Shown one piece after another: positions 11,108-21,362 of a stretch of 64,000 nt of DNA. Position 1 is the first letter of the stretch. The number at the start of each line of letters is the position of its first letter. Below the pieces are notes generated by a model. It worked only from the letters and a program-made list of their open reading frames with translations. It ran no database searches and was not told the DNA's origin. Position numbers and translations under genes: made by a program. This DNA is from Aphanomyces cochlioides (lineage: Eukaryota; Oomycota; Saprolegniomycetes; Saprolegniales; Verrucalvaceae), in contig JAHQRK010000013.1 of assembly GCA_019828595.1 (NCBI GenBank), forward strand, positions 1,705,501-1,769,500, read 5' to 3'.

Positions 11108-12541
11108 GATGAACAATTTTTGCTCAAGTACTACCTTGTAGACGCTTGACTCAACGGTACGAAAGACTCGAGTGAATCAAACTTACACGGAATTATTGTA
11201 GACTATTACGTCAACGAGTTTAAATCGACATCACGCGAATCAATTGCCGCACCAAATCGTACCGAAGTCGGAACTGTAGTAGTTGCAGTCCGACTTGCTA
11301 AAGTCAGTGTAGCACGAGTCGCCATCGGGATAGTAGCAAGCTGTGCATGATCCACAAAGGGAAGGAACCGCCGTCGTCGGCTTAGCAGTCGTGCCTTTCG
11401 TCGTAGATGGCTTGGCAGTTGTTGGCTTGGAGCTTGGTTGAGTGCTTGGGGAGGTCGTTGGCTTGGTTGTACTCAACTTGGGGTACGACACCGCATCCAC
11501 CACGTTGCACGTGCCGACACCACCCACACCACGCTCCAAACGGATGTAGCCACCTTCGCCCCAGCTCGATCCCCACGAGTTGCGCACCTTGTACGACTCG
11601 CCGTCATACCCGACCGCAATCACCGCATGATCCGATTGCGCACCAGGACATTGCGTGATGACACCACCTTGGTAGTTTTGCCACACCGAGTTGCCGGCTT
11701 CCACCGTCACGGACACGGGCTGCGTGTTCAACGCCATCGCCAATGCATCTTCGCCTTGCACACGCACCGACTTGCCGATCGAGAGAGACTTCCTGGTGCA
11801 CGAGTTGGAGCACGATCCCGTCTGCTTGGTCTTGCCGGACGTGTATGGCCAGTCGCTGTCCAAGCAGAGGCCTCCCGTGGTGTAGTCGATGGCATACCAC
11901 GGGTAGCCACCATCACATCCCTGACTTCCGCCGTTGGTGGAGCAACTCGTCACTTGTTGTTCGGACAAGACGTACAAGTTGCCGGTGACGATGCAATGAC
12001 CCATTTCGGCGACGCCGGTGGCGGAGAAGGCCCAGCAGGCACCGCATTGACCTTGGTCGCGGATGGCAGGCATGCATGAACTCGTGGTCCAGTCGACACT
12101 GGTCGCAAGGACAGACGCGGCTTCGGGCTGTTCAATCGGCAAGGCGTCCAAGGCTTGCTTGCCGCTCTCGAACGTACGACCGACATACTTCTTGAACTCG
12201 TCTTCCGACAAGAGGGCGAACGGGTGGTCCGAGCTGAAGTTGGCTTTGGGGTTGTTGCGTCGAGCTTCTTCAATGGCGAGCTTGTTGTTGTAGAAACGTT
12301 GGAGGTAGTCGTCCATCTTGCTGGAGGATGCACTTTCGATGGGGAGCAATCCCTTGGCTTCGGCGATGGAGCCGTAGGTTTGGTGCCATTGGGCCAATTC
12401 CTTCATGAGCTGAGCTCTGTCGCCAGTGGACAAGGTGGAGATGGCGGGTTTGACAGCCGAGGCAGCCATGATAGAGGCAAGAAAGAGAGGGAGGAAAAAC
12501 TTCATGACTGATAGAGTGCAAAATGGAAAGTGAGTCGATGT
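9821..12541 (+). repeat. Left arm of 2.7-kb inverted duplication
   Basis: Pairs base for base with 14755-17475 in reverse complement. Gene landmarks give a constant coordinate sum of 27296 (12505/14791, 11240/16056, 11107/16189), so there is no net length change across 2.7 kb. The only difference I found is an Ala/Thr change in the protease propeptide region. The arm contains LRR-1 (minus its first residues) and cysteine protease 1. Confidence 0.95.
11240..12505 (-). CDS. Secreted papain-like (C1A) cysteine protease, copy 1
   Basis: 421 residues, single exon. Signal peptide at 1-17 (MKFFLPLFLASIMAASA). Propeptide to about residue 130. The mature papain domain carries the oxyanion Gln and catalytic Cys in DQGQCGACWAFSA, catalytic His in SDHAVIAVGYDG and Asn in RNSWGSSWGEGGY, so all catalytic residues are present. 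Paired cysteines follow the C1A pattern (GGSQGCDGGYPW). After the catalytic domain comes a Thr/Ser/Pro/Lys linker of about 40 residues and a Cys-rich C-terminal module of about 38 residues (CGSCTACYY...CGN). That module is reminiscent of small carbohydrate-binding domains, but I cannot assign it. Likely a secreted digestive or host-interaction protease. Convergent with LRR-1, 132 bp apart. Confidence 0.9.
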   Translation of the reverse strand: MKFFLPLFLASIMAASAVKPAISTLSTGDRAQLMKELAQWHQTYGSIAEAKGLLPIESASSSKMDDYLQRFYNNKLAIEEARRNNPKANFSSDHPFALLSEDEFKKYVGRTFESGKQALDALPIEQPEAASVLATSVDWTTSSCMPAIRDQGQCGACWAFSATGVAEMGHCIVTGNLYVLSEQQVTSCSTNGGSQGCDGGYPWYAIDYTTGGLCLDSDWPYTSGKTKQTGSCSNSCTRKSLSIGKSVRVQGEDALAMALNTQPVSVTVEAGNSVWQNYQGGVITQCPGAQSDHAVIAVGYDGESYKVRNSWGSSWGEGGYIRLERGVGGVGTCNVVDAVSYPKLSTTKPTTSPSTQPSSKPTTAKPSTTKGTTAKPTTAVPSLCGSCTACYYPDGDSCYTDFSKSDCNYYSSDFGTIWCGN

Positions 12542-14754
12542 TTGTTGGAGTCTTTATGAAATTCGACCGAGCTACTGGATTCAAGACTTTCGAGTCAGAT
12601 TGGAAGTCCACCGTGGTTTACTCTGCTGATGGATAGTTTGAAGGGATCTTTTGAACATCCTTGGTTCTGTTTATGAAGAGTGGGCATGCTTTCAAGTGTA
12701 CAACGAAGTTTGTGGCATATTGTTGAGAAGGGTGGCGGCAACTCAGACTCATCTCGTGGTCGTGACAGCTTTCAGCAAGGAAAGAAAGCAAACTTCTGTT
12801 GGAATGGTACGACATACCTTGGCCATGTCAAGCCACTGGATTCAACTTTACATTTCATGTTGGATCGTGGAAAGAAGGTATGTGTGTACTGTGGAAAGCT
12901 GAAGGTACTGCTGCCCCCATTATGAACTCTCTCGTCCGAATTGATCACGATAACTCACTCAAAGTGTTTCACTCTTGCAAAAGTGGAGATGTTGCAGTAT
13001 GATAGACGAGACCAGACGTTGTGGACAGCATGCAATCATGTCTTTTGTGCACGCCTGCAGAGCAAATGTGGCCAGCGATAGAAAGTTTAGTGGAGATAAA
13101 TGCAGTCTAGACGTGCTGCCGCAAGCTGAAGCGATAAAACGAATTGGTCGGAAAGTTTCATTCAATTTCCATACAAAACTGATCGGGGGAGTCGACAAGA
13201 AGTCGGTGGACACACTGTCGAGGCATAGACGCTACTTGTATCCTGAATAGACTTGCAGGAAGGAGTCAGCTCAGACGGTGATGCTCGGCTTTGTGCTGGA
13301 CGTTCATGTCGTATGGTAAAAAGAGGCGATGAAATCAGAGTAAATATCATCGGATGCAAACTATCTATACCTTGAATATATTCACCGTCGCTGACGAGAT
13401 AATGCGCCCTTGCTCGGTAAGATTTACAACATCGTGTATTGAGAAGAGGAGCGGGCATTATGACCAACTTGTTCTCTCCCGATGTGTCATGCTTTGTATA
13501 TACGAAACGGACGATGCTTCCCCAACTCTAATTTGAAGCAACACGGACACAAACCACGACAAAAATGCATCGTTCGGATGCATTCCTGACTGCGTAGGAG
13601 ACTTGACAGCGATTGAAAGACAGCATGAGCTTTAGATTGCGATTGTCCAACCTGACGACACTCCTAGCGTTCGACATTCTCATCATCTTCGAATACTTCT
13701 GGGTCTGCTCGCATCTCCAAATGCATTAATGCTCACGCCCCTGGTCTCGTCTACAGTACTGTAGAGTCTGAACAATTGCATGTGTCGTCAAATGTTGTCT
13801 GTGCATGCGTTATCATGGCCAATTCGGACGACAGCGATTGTATTGTCAATGCGAGTCCAATCTTGCATGAGTGCCATCAAGTGTCCCCCGCCTCGCAGTG
13901 TAGCAATGCTCGAATGATACGACAGTCAAACGGCAAACCAAGAGCTTAGTTCCCCAAACCAACAATCTCCCGTGGAAGGACCAACCTGGCGTTAAAGCAA
14001 AGATGAGATGATTCACCTCTTCATGACCATATGCCTTTGCTTCGTACCTCTGTAAACAACTCACAGGCCCACAAATGATCGTGAGGAGTTCTCTCCCATC
14101 TCAAACAGATCTCCTAGTCCATGCACACATCGGCGGCTCCCCAGCTCTGTTACGACTGTGCCAGCCAAGCCTCTAATGTGTTCATAAACAGGACCAAGGA
14201 ACTATCCACCAGCAGAGCAGCGACCAAGTGCACGGTGGTGTGTCAAATTTCTGCCTTGCTGTTCGTAGGAAGACATTGTAGCCACCACAAAAAATATCTC
14301 GGATTGTTTCGCCAACCCCCCAGGCCAATCCAAATTCTAGAGAATGTGATTCTGAGTTGATCGCACCTCCCGAGCCATACGACATTGGGCGACTGCTGTC
14401 AAGCTTCGTCAACACTGCTGAGAACATGCATCCTTCTTCCATACGACTCTCAATTCTCATCCAACGACCGCGGCTTTGAGACTTGGAAGTTTCGTTGAAC
14501 AATCACCTCGTAGCAAGTGGTCCGTTGATAAATCTCCCGAAATGCTGATAACGACAGACTTATACGATAAGTCGGACGACAAGAATAGTGCCACGTTGGA
14601 CATGTTCAATTGAATGAGCCAAGGTCTCTCAGCTGAGGATTCTCGTCGACAAGAGATGAAAAGATTGCTCGTCATATCGCCAAATATCCAGCGCCTAATG
14701 TGCCAGGGAGTTATCAGACTCGGACAAGTTGCAATGAGTCCAATGCCTTCCTCC
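12542..14754. other. Spacer between the inverted duplication arms; no gene recognised
   Basis: 2.2 kb of single-copy sequence separating the two head-to-head protease genes; it must hold both promoters. Short frames at 12651-13250 on the plus strand resemble nothing convincingly. No repeats or RNA genes were recognised. Confidence 0.5.
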
Positions 14755-17475
14755 CCTTCGACTCACTTTCCATTTTGCACTCTATCAGTCATGAAGTTTT
14801 TCCTCCCTCTCTTTCTTGCCTCTATCATGGCTGCCTCGGCTGTCAAACCCGCCATCTCCACCTTGTCCACTGGCGACAGAGCTCAGCTCATGAAGGAATT
14901 GGCCCAATGGCACCAAACCTACGGCTCCATCGCCGAAGCCAAGGGATTGCTCCCCATCGAAAGTGCATCCTCCAGCAAGATGGACGACTACCTCCAACGT
15001 TTCTACAACAACAAGCTCGCCATTGAAGAAGCTCGACGCAACAACCCCAAAGCCAACTTCAGCTCGGACCACCCGTTCGCCCTCTTGTCGGAAGACGAGT
15101 TCAAGAAGTATGTCGGTCGTACGTTCGAGAGCGGCAAGCAAGCCTTGGACACCTTGCCGATTGAACAGCCCGAAGCCGCGTCTGTCCTTGCGACCAGTGT
15201 CGACTGGACCACGAGTTCATGCATGCCTGCCATCCGCGACCAAGGTCAATGCGGTGCCTGCTGGGCCTTCTCCGCCACCGGCGTCGCCGAAATGGGTCAT
15301 TGCATCGTCACCGGCAACTTGTACGTCTTGTCCGAACAACAAGTGACGAGTTGCTCCACCAACGGCGGAAGTCAGGGATGTGATGGTGGCTACCCGTGGT
15401 ATGCCATCGACTACACCACGGGAGGCCTCTGCTTGGACAGCGACTGGCCATACACGTCCGGCAAGACCAAGCAGACGGGATCGTGCTCCAACTCGTGCAC
15501 CAGGAAGTCTCTCTCGATCGGCAAGTCGGTGCGTGTGCAAGGCGAAGATGCATTGGCGATGGCGTTGAACACGCAGCCCGTGTCCGTGACGGTGGAAGCC
15601 GGCAACTCGGTGTGGCAAAACTACCAAGGTGGTGTCATCACGCAATGTCCTGGTGCGCAATCGGATCATGCGGTGATTGCGGTCGGGTATGACGGCGAGT
15701 CGTACAAGGTGCGCAACTCGTGGGGATCGAGCTGGGGCGAAGGTGGCTACATCCGTTTGGAGCGTGGTGTGGGTGGTGTCGGCACGTGCAACGTGGTGGA
15801 TGCGGTGTCGTACCCCAAGTTGAGTACAACCAAGCCAACGACCTCCCCAAGCACTCAACCAAGCTCCAAGCCAACAACTGCCAAGCCATCTACGACGAAA
15901 GGCACGACTGCTAAGCCGACGACGGCGGTTCCTTCCCTTTGTGGATCATGCACAGCTTGCTACTATCCCGATGGCGACTCGTGCTACACTGACTTTAGCA
16001 AGTCGGACTGCAACTACTACAGTTCCGACTTCGGTACGATTTGGTGCGGCAATTGATTCGCGTGATGTCGATTTAAACTCGTTGACGTAATAGTCTACAA
16101 TAATTCCGTGTAAGTTTGATTCACTCGAGTCTTTCGTACCGTTGAGTCAAGCGTCTACAAGGTAGTACTTGAGCAAAAATTGTTCATCTCAAACATGCAA
16201 TTCGACGCCCCGGCCGACGGCTATTTGATGAAGGGAAAGTTTATCGGTGGCCGAAATGTACGAGTCCTCAATCCGAATGGATTCGATGTTCACCGCTCGT
16301 TTGGGTATTGTGGTCATGTTTATAAAAGTGCGAATATCTTGAAAGTCGACCAACCAGCCAGGCAACTGGACATGACGGATACAAATATTTGAGCTCAACG
16401 CGATGCCAAGCAAGGACAGACTTTGCAAGTTGAAGCTTCCACCTCGCAATGTTAAACTTGAACATTGACATGGTTGAAATAGTGGAGCAAATGCTGTCCA
16501 TGCATCAAACATGCTGCCGTGAAATGCCAATTCCAACGATTGGATTGATGCACAGAGATGCAGCCGTCGAAGAAAATGTAGAAATCCATCCAAGCAAAGA
16601 TCTTGATGGACAGCAATTGTTAGATCCTGCACCGTGGAACTTTCCAATCGAGTCGCAAGGGATGTAATTTGAGATGATGTCAACGAGCAGTCTTCCAACT
16701 GCAACGATCGCATTGACAGACTCGCGTTGGCAAAATCGATAACTTCAAGCGACAAGTTTGCAACATCGAGACGATCAAGCGTCGGGCAATTGCAAATCGT
16801 GTCGAAGAACGCTTGTATCAGCACGATGTCATCGAAAGCCCAATTCCACGAGCGAATTCGAAATACTCGAACTGGTCGGCGACTGAACCACGTGATTGTA
16901 TCTCGAACCATGACAGCTGTAATATCTTGGGGTGGAGTCAGAAGCTCGAGACTTTCGAGGTGGTCACTTGTGGCAGCAAGGGCGAGAATTTGGCTCAGCC
17001 AGGTTTCTCCAACTACAAGAGATGATACTGAAAGAGATTTCAGGTGTTTGAGGTGCGGCAGAGCATTCACGAGTAGAGCAGAGTCGATCGAATCCACTGT
17101 TATGGACAGTTTTGTAGTATGGAGTGAGCTCCAGTCATTCCAGTATTGCATCGATAGTGGGTCGGATTCAATGGACCATTCTAGCTTGACCTTGGGATGC
17201 AAGTGAGTCTGGAGCCACTTGATATCGTTGAAATTCGTCACTGACACACACGAGTAATGCTTTGCAATGGCTTCGACAGCCCTTAAGGTTGTCATTGACG
17301 TCAAATCCAAGGCGGACAATGCCAATTTTGGCCAAAGTTCGGCTCGCGAGTGGGTTAAACTTAATTGCCAGAGATGTTCAAGGGGTCCCAGTAGATGAAG
17401 TGGACGCAGTGCTTCAAGGAAAGCAAATAAATCGTCAGGTTCAGCAATGAAAAATGCAATCTTTGATGCCACATC
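14755..17475 (-). repeat. Right arm of 2.7-kb inverted duplication
   Basis: Reverse complement of 9821-12541. The inner boundary lies at TCGACTCAC, about 30 bp upstream of the protease ATG; the outer boundary is at the DVASK codons of the leucine-rich gene. The near-identity indicates either very recent duplication or ongoing gene conversion. Confidence 0.95.
14791..16056 (+). CDS. Secreted papain-like (C1A) cysteine protease, copy 2
   Basis: 421 residues. It differs from copy 1 at one residue that I can see (Thr for Ala in GKQALDTLPIEQ). It has the same signal peptide, catalytic Gln-Cys-His-Asn set, Thr/Pro-rich linker and C-terminal Cys-rich module. The frame is open upstream to 14614, but ATG 14791 is chosen because it begins the signal peptide and is the start shared with copy 1. 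The upstream region differs from copy 1 beyond about 30 bp, so the two copies may be driven by different promoters. Confidence 0.9.
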   Translation: MKFFLPLFLASIMAASAVKPAISTLSTGDRAQLMKELAQWHQTYGSIAEAKGLLPIESASSSKMDDYLQRFYNNKLAIEEARRNNPKANFSSDHPFALLSEDEFKKYVGRTFESGKQALDTLPIEQPEAASVLATSVDWTTSSCMPAIRDQGQCGACWAFSATGVAEMGHCIVTGNLYVLSEQQVTSCSTNGGSQGCDGGYPWYAIDYTTGGLCLDSDWPYTSGKTKQTGSCSNSCTRKSLSIGKSVRVQGEDALAMALNTQPVSVTVEAGNSVWQNYQGGVITQCPGAQSDHAVIAVGYDGESYKVRNSWGSSWGEGGYIRLERGVGGVGTCNVVDAVSYPKLSTTKPTTSPSTQPSSKPTTAKPSTTKGTTAKPTTAVPSLCGSCTACYYPDGDSCYTDFSKSDCNYYSSDFGTIWCGN

Positions 17476-17532
17476 TTCGCTCAGTGTCGGCATGCCTACT
17501 TTGCGCAAAGATGTAACAGTGGTGGAAAGCAT
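16189..17532 (-). CDS. F-box-like / leucine-rich protein, copy LRR-2
   Basis: About 447 residues from ATG 17532 (MLSTTVTSLRKV); the internal ATG at 17493 (MPTLSEDVASK) aligns with the starts of LRR-3 and LRR-4. It is identical to LRR-1 after the DVASK motif. The N-terminal F-box-like segment is followed by leucine-rich repeats. A short copy of its 5' end (AAGTCCCC, then ATGCTTTCCACCACTGT) recurs inverted at 18140. Substrate and partners are unknown; F-box/LRR proteins generally act as SCF ubiquitin-ligase adaptors. Confidence 0.7.
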   Translation of the reverse strand: MLSTTVTSLRKVGMPTLSEDVASKIAFFIAEPDDLFAFLEALRPLHLLGPLEHLWQLSLTHSRAELWPKLALSALDLTSMTTLRAVEAIAKHYSCVSVTNFNDIKWLQTHLHPKVKLEWSIESDPLSMQYWNDWSSLHTTKLSITVDSIDSALLVNALPHLKHLKSLSVSSLVVGETWLSQILALAATSDHLESLELLTPPQDITAVMVRDTITWFSRRPVRVFRIRSWNWAFDDIVLIQAFFDTICNCPTLDRLDVANLSLEVIDFANASLSMRSLQLEDCSLTSSQITSLATRLESSTVQDLTIAVHQDLCLDGFLHFLRRLHLCASIQSLELAFHGSMFDAWTAFAPLFQPCQCSSLTLRGGSFNLQSLSLLGIALSSNICIRHVQLPGWLVDFQDIRTFINMTTIPKRAVNIESIRIEDSYISATDKLSLHQIAVGRGVELHV

Positions 17533-17535
17533 CAA

Positions 17536-19472
17536 GGGGACTTTTTATTGACCCAATAAATTACACTCTGGAACAAATAAAAACAGTTTTCCTATGCAGT
17601 TTTTTCTGGTGATAACGACTGTATGAATACCATCCTTTAAAACCACATAGTTTAGAAGAAACGATGCAATGGAGTCGAGAGTGATATTCATTTTTCATCC
17701 TTATATTCTATTACCTGTTTAATTGAAATTATTCGACAAAACTGATCACATAATTTTTCAGAGATTCAAGAAAAATTAGTTGGATGATCGAAGTCTCTCA
17801 TATTCGATTATTTTGATTTTGCAAATGATGGACGATAATTGAGAGAACGAATATGCAATAAAATACGTTTATTCAATTCCATATCCATGAATTAAAAAGA
17901 CTGATAATGCATTTACTTTATACATTGCATTATACGAAGTATCCGATAAACAACGATATTCATGTGCCTTGTGACCGCTTAAGTTGTTAAGAAGGACTTG
18001 GGACCATCGTTTGAACCTTCAAATATGAATAACATTCGAATATTTATATTTAACTACGTATACTCTGTCACAGGTACGTCAGAACTGGATATTTTGGTTC
18101 AAAGTTGCACCTTACCTAAAATATGATATTTTTTGTTGAAGTCCCCTCGATGCTTTCCACCACTGTAAACTTGGAAAAAAGAAATAAGAACGCATTTAAA
18201 GAACGATGAGAAATTCTTTAACATTAAAAGAAGCGGTCTAGGTGGTATTTAGAACATTTTTTAAAATGTTCTGAAATTTGTTTTGCAAAACTACATTCTC
18301 CGGAAAACATCGGACAAATATTGCCGTTTGTATGCATCCACAGAAAATTTGTCCTGTATTTTCCAAAATACTCAAAATTCTTTTCATGATTTAATTATTT
18401 GTAGTACTACGTTTTGTATGAAATAAAATAAAGTTTGAGTGGAATGCGAATGGAATGCAATCCACAAAAGGATTTTTCTGCGGGAAAATGAGCCAATCAC
18501 ATTTCGAGAAAATCCCAAAAATAGCATCAAGAGACTGACGTTTGACGAGTCGTAGATAAGATGCAATATGATGAAAGCGTTGAGCAGTTGAGGTGTTGTA
18601 TTCCCTTTTCTTTCTGTCCACGCAACGCGATGTTTCATTTCAACTTATGGCTGGAATCTACTAGCGTGGTTTTACCACTCATCGTTATATTAGAGATATA
18701 ACACCCTTAGAACAAACACTAAACTCTAAGGTAGTCTCAAGTATGCTGATGATTGCCTGCCTTTTGAAGTCAATAAAGGCATTTTCGATTGCCTTTTGAG
18801 ACTTGCACGTAAGAGTTGCTGTCTCATGACTTGTGTTTTTGGCCAATTAAACACCGCACAACTTTTAATAACTATTGATTGGCTGAAATATACATAGTAG
18901 GATTATTTTTCTGTGAATTCCGAAGACAAGTCAATAATGCATGAGTGCGTTCCAGCCTCTAGTGTTACTATCTCCTCTGGACTCATTGATGTTGGATGTC
19001 CACGCGTTCTAAAGGCTCATTGCCATTCCGAAACCTTCACGCAGAAGTACCTCGAGATCATATTATACTTATTTTTAACTTTTATATTGTCTTTTTCACT
19101 GAAATTTGTATTTTTGACAAATAATTGAAATATTCTCAAATACTATTCAGGTATAGTGAGTTCAAGTGTAATATGAAACTATATTCAATAAAGTAAAGTT
19201 TTGAATGTGTGTTTTGTGTGTGTTTTTGTCAAGACGACAAATACTCGATTCTGATTGGCTATAGATTTCGAATAGATTTGGAAAAATAGATACATTTTTC
19301 ACCCCGTTCACAATTTAGAGTGTATGTAACAATAAAAAACAAATAAAAGAAAAAAAAGAAAAAAATCGTTAATAAGTGAAAAGCAAAATAATCAATAAAA
19401 GAATGTTTAAGGGGACTTTAAGAACAATTTTAAACCTGTTTTAAATACTTTTTAAAATACCCTATCACAAAT
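17536..19472. other. AT-rich intergenic region without genes
   Basis: Low-complexity A/T-rich sequence with short chance frames only. It contains the LRR 5'-end relic at about 18139-18166 and a perfect 22-bp palindrome at 18251-18272 (AGAACATTTT, TT, AAAATGTTCT). Confidence 0.6.
18139..18166 (+). pseudogene. Relic of a leucine-rich gene 5' end
   Basis: GAAGTCCCC/CGATGCTTTCCACCACTGT matches the LRR-2 leader and first codons (reverse complement of about 17514-17540) with one mismatch over about 28 bp, then diverges. Upstream at 18182-18204 a reversed copy of the TTCTTTAA/TTCTTATT motif occurs. It is read as a truncated family member or a rearranged promoter fragment. Confidence 0.55.
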
Positions 19473-19502
19473 TTGCACTTTCGTCATCTCGTTCCAGTCG
19501 AC

Positions 19503-20785
19503 ATGGCAACACTGGGCGAAGATGTCGCTTCCAAGATAGCGTTATTCATTGCCGACCAGAGCGATCTCATTGCTTTCCTTGAAGCGCTGCGTCCGCTCAA
19601 ATTACTTGGACCTCTTGAGCATCTCTTGCAATTGAGTTTGTGCCAACGTTTGGCCAAAAATGGACTTGTCCGCGTTGGATTTGACTTCACTGACTACGTT
19701 TGTGGCTGTTGAAGCGACTGCAAAGTATTACTCGTGTGTGTCTGTGACGGATTTCACGGACATGCAGTGGCTCGAGGCTCATTTGAACCCCGAGGTGAAA
19801 CTTGAATGGTCAATTGATTCTGACCCAAGGTCCGTCCAATATTGGAACGAGTGGACCTCACTCCACATGACACATTTATCAATTACTGTCAAGAATCTCA
19901 ACTACTCCCTACTCGTGGACGCTCTTCCCCTTCTAAACAACTTGAAATCTCTCTGCCTCAGTGCCCCCATTGGCAAAGTAAATTGGCTAGACGAAGTTCT
20001 AGCCTGTGCAGCGACGAGTGCCCATCTTGAAAGTCTCGAGCTTCTCACAGCACAACGCCAAAACATTACTGCTTCCATGGTTCAGAATACAATCGCGTGG
20101 TTCAATCGTCAGCCTGTTCGTGTGTTTTCCATGTGGAATTGGAATTGTGTGTTTGTCGACAAAATCCTTACGCAAACCTTCTTCGACACGATTTTCGATT
20201 ACCCGATGCTTGATCGCCTCCACATTGCAGACACATCGCTGTTAGATATGGATTTTTCCAGTGTGATTCTGTCCATGCGGTGTTTGCATCTGGACAATTG
20301 CTCAGTTACGATCTCTAGCGACTCAACTGGAAAGCTCCACCGTCCAAGAGGTGACGATCGTTGTCTCAAGAGAAGGATGCTACGACGGTCTTCTACACCT
20401 TCTTCAGCATCTACATTTGTGTCCATCGATTCAAACTTTGGATTTGGCTCTTCATTGCAACATGTATGGTGCATGGGACGCTTTCCTTCCATTGTTTGAA
20501 CGATGCCAATTGAAAAGTTTGACACTACGCGACAAAAGCTTTGACTTTGACAGTCTAACTTTGCTTGGCACCGTGGTGCGCTCGAATCGTTGTCTCTGTC
20601 AAGTCCAATTTCCAGGGAAGATGGTCGACTTGGAAGATGTTCGCAATTTTCTCGAGATGGTGACAATTCCGAATCGTCCTGTGAACATCGAATCGATTCG
20701 GATTGATGGTTTGGACATTTCACCTGTCGACAAACGCACTCTTGTTCAAATGGCCGTCCCCTACGGGGTCCAAATGTATCTATAA
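19503..20785 (+). pseudogene. F-box-like / leucine-rich protein, copy LRR-3 (frameshifted)
   Basis: Starts MATLGEDVASKIALFIADQSD at 19503 and aligns with LRR-1/2 throughout. The frame changes near 19660-19670 (after LLQLSLCQR) and again near 20310-20340 (after LHLDNCSV), finally ending ...VQMYL at 20785. Two length changes relative to the intact copies make this a pseudogene unless they are sequence errors. The rest of the protein shows family-level divergence rather than random decay, so inactivation may be recent. Confidence 0.75.
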
Positions 20786-21362
20786 TGTCTCGTACATGGT
20801 CAAGCGAGTCCAGCAAAATCAAACGCCCTATGTGTTCATGGAACATATTTGAGGATGTTTCCCTTCATCTCCTCACTGCTTTCGGTCAAATACACAGGGC
20901 TTAGATGCGGTTCTCTGTATAAAAGTTTGAGATCAATGACAAGGTCAAGACCAAGCTCAATCGACCAAATGATTTGCGGCAGTATGTCATGGATGCCAAA
21001 ATGGAAGTCGGTATTGGTGTTTGATTTTATACGTTGAAAAATACGTCAGACGAGAGGAGACGCTCGTTCATGGTGTCACTCGTTTGCACAGAGCATTAAC
21101 TTGGAGTGGTGGCAAATGCCTCTGGTATTTTCGTGTTTGCTTCAGTAATCGACATGCAACAATTGTGGCAACCGAGTGCTGACTTGAGCTTTTTCTGACG
21201 AAACAAAATTCAAATAAGACTTCACATCAAGATTGAGTACCGTGCGTTGAACAACGTAGTTCGAGCAACCAAATGCTAATAGTCTGAGCTGCGCTTCAGT
21301 TAGTCTTGTGGAAAACTTGCCTTGGACACTCATTTGTTTTATTACAATGGTCCGTGTCAGAG
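20786..21362. other. Intergenic between convergent LRR-3 and LRR-4
   Basis: No coding frame was recognised. The shared 3' flank of the two convergent paralogues shows nothing distinctive. Confidence 0.5.

Noticed and set aside
11438..12079. 213-codon frame on the strand opposite cysteine protease 1 (and its mirror at 15217-15858)
   Set aside because: Shadow of the protease codons: Arg/His/Thr-rich, no domains, and the sense strand has a complete catalytic protein.
12780..13250. Possible piggyBac remnant (KLIGGVDKKSVD, GKKVCVYCGKL)
   Set aside because: Resemblance is limited to a few residues, with no catalytic Asp motifs, TIRs or TTAA duplication.
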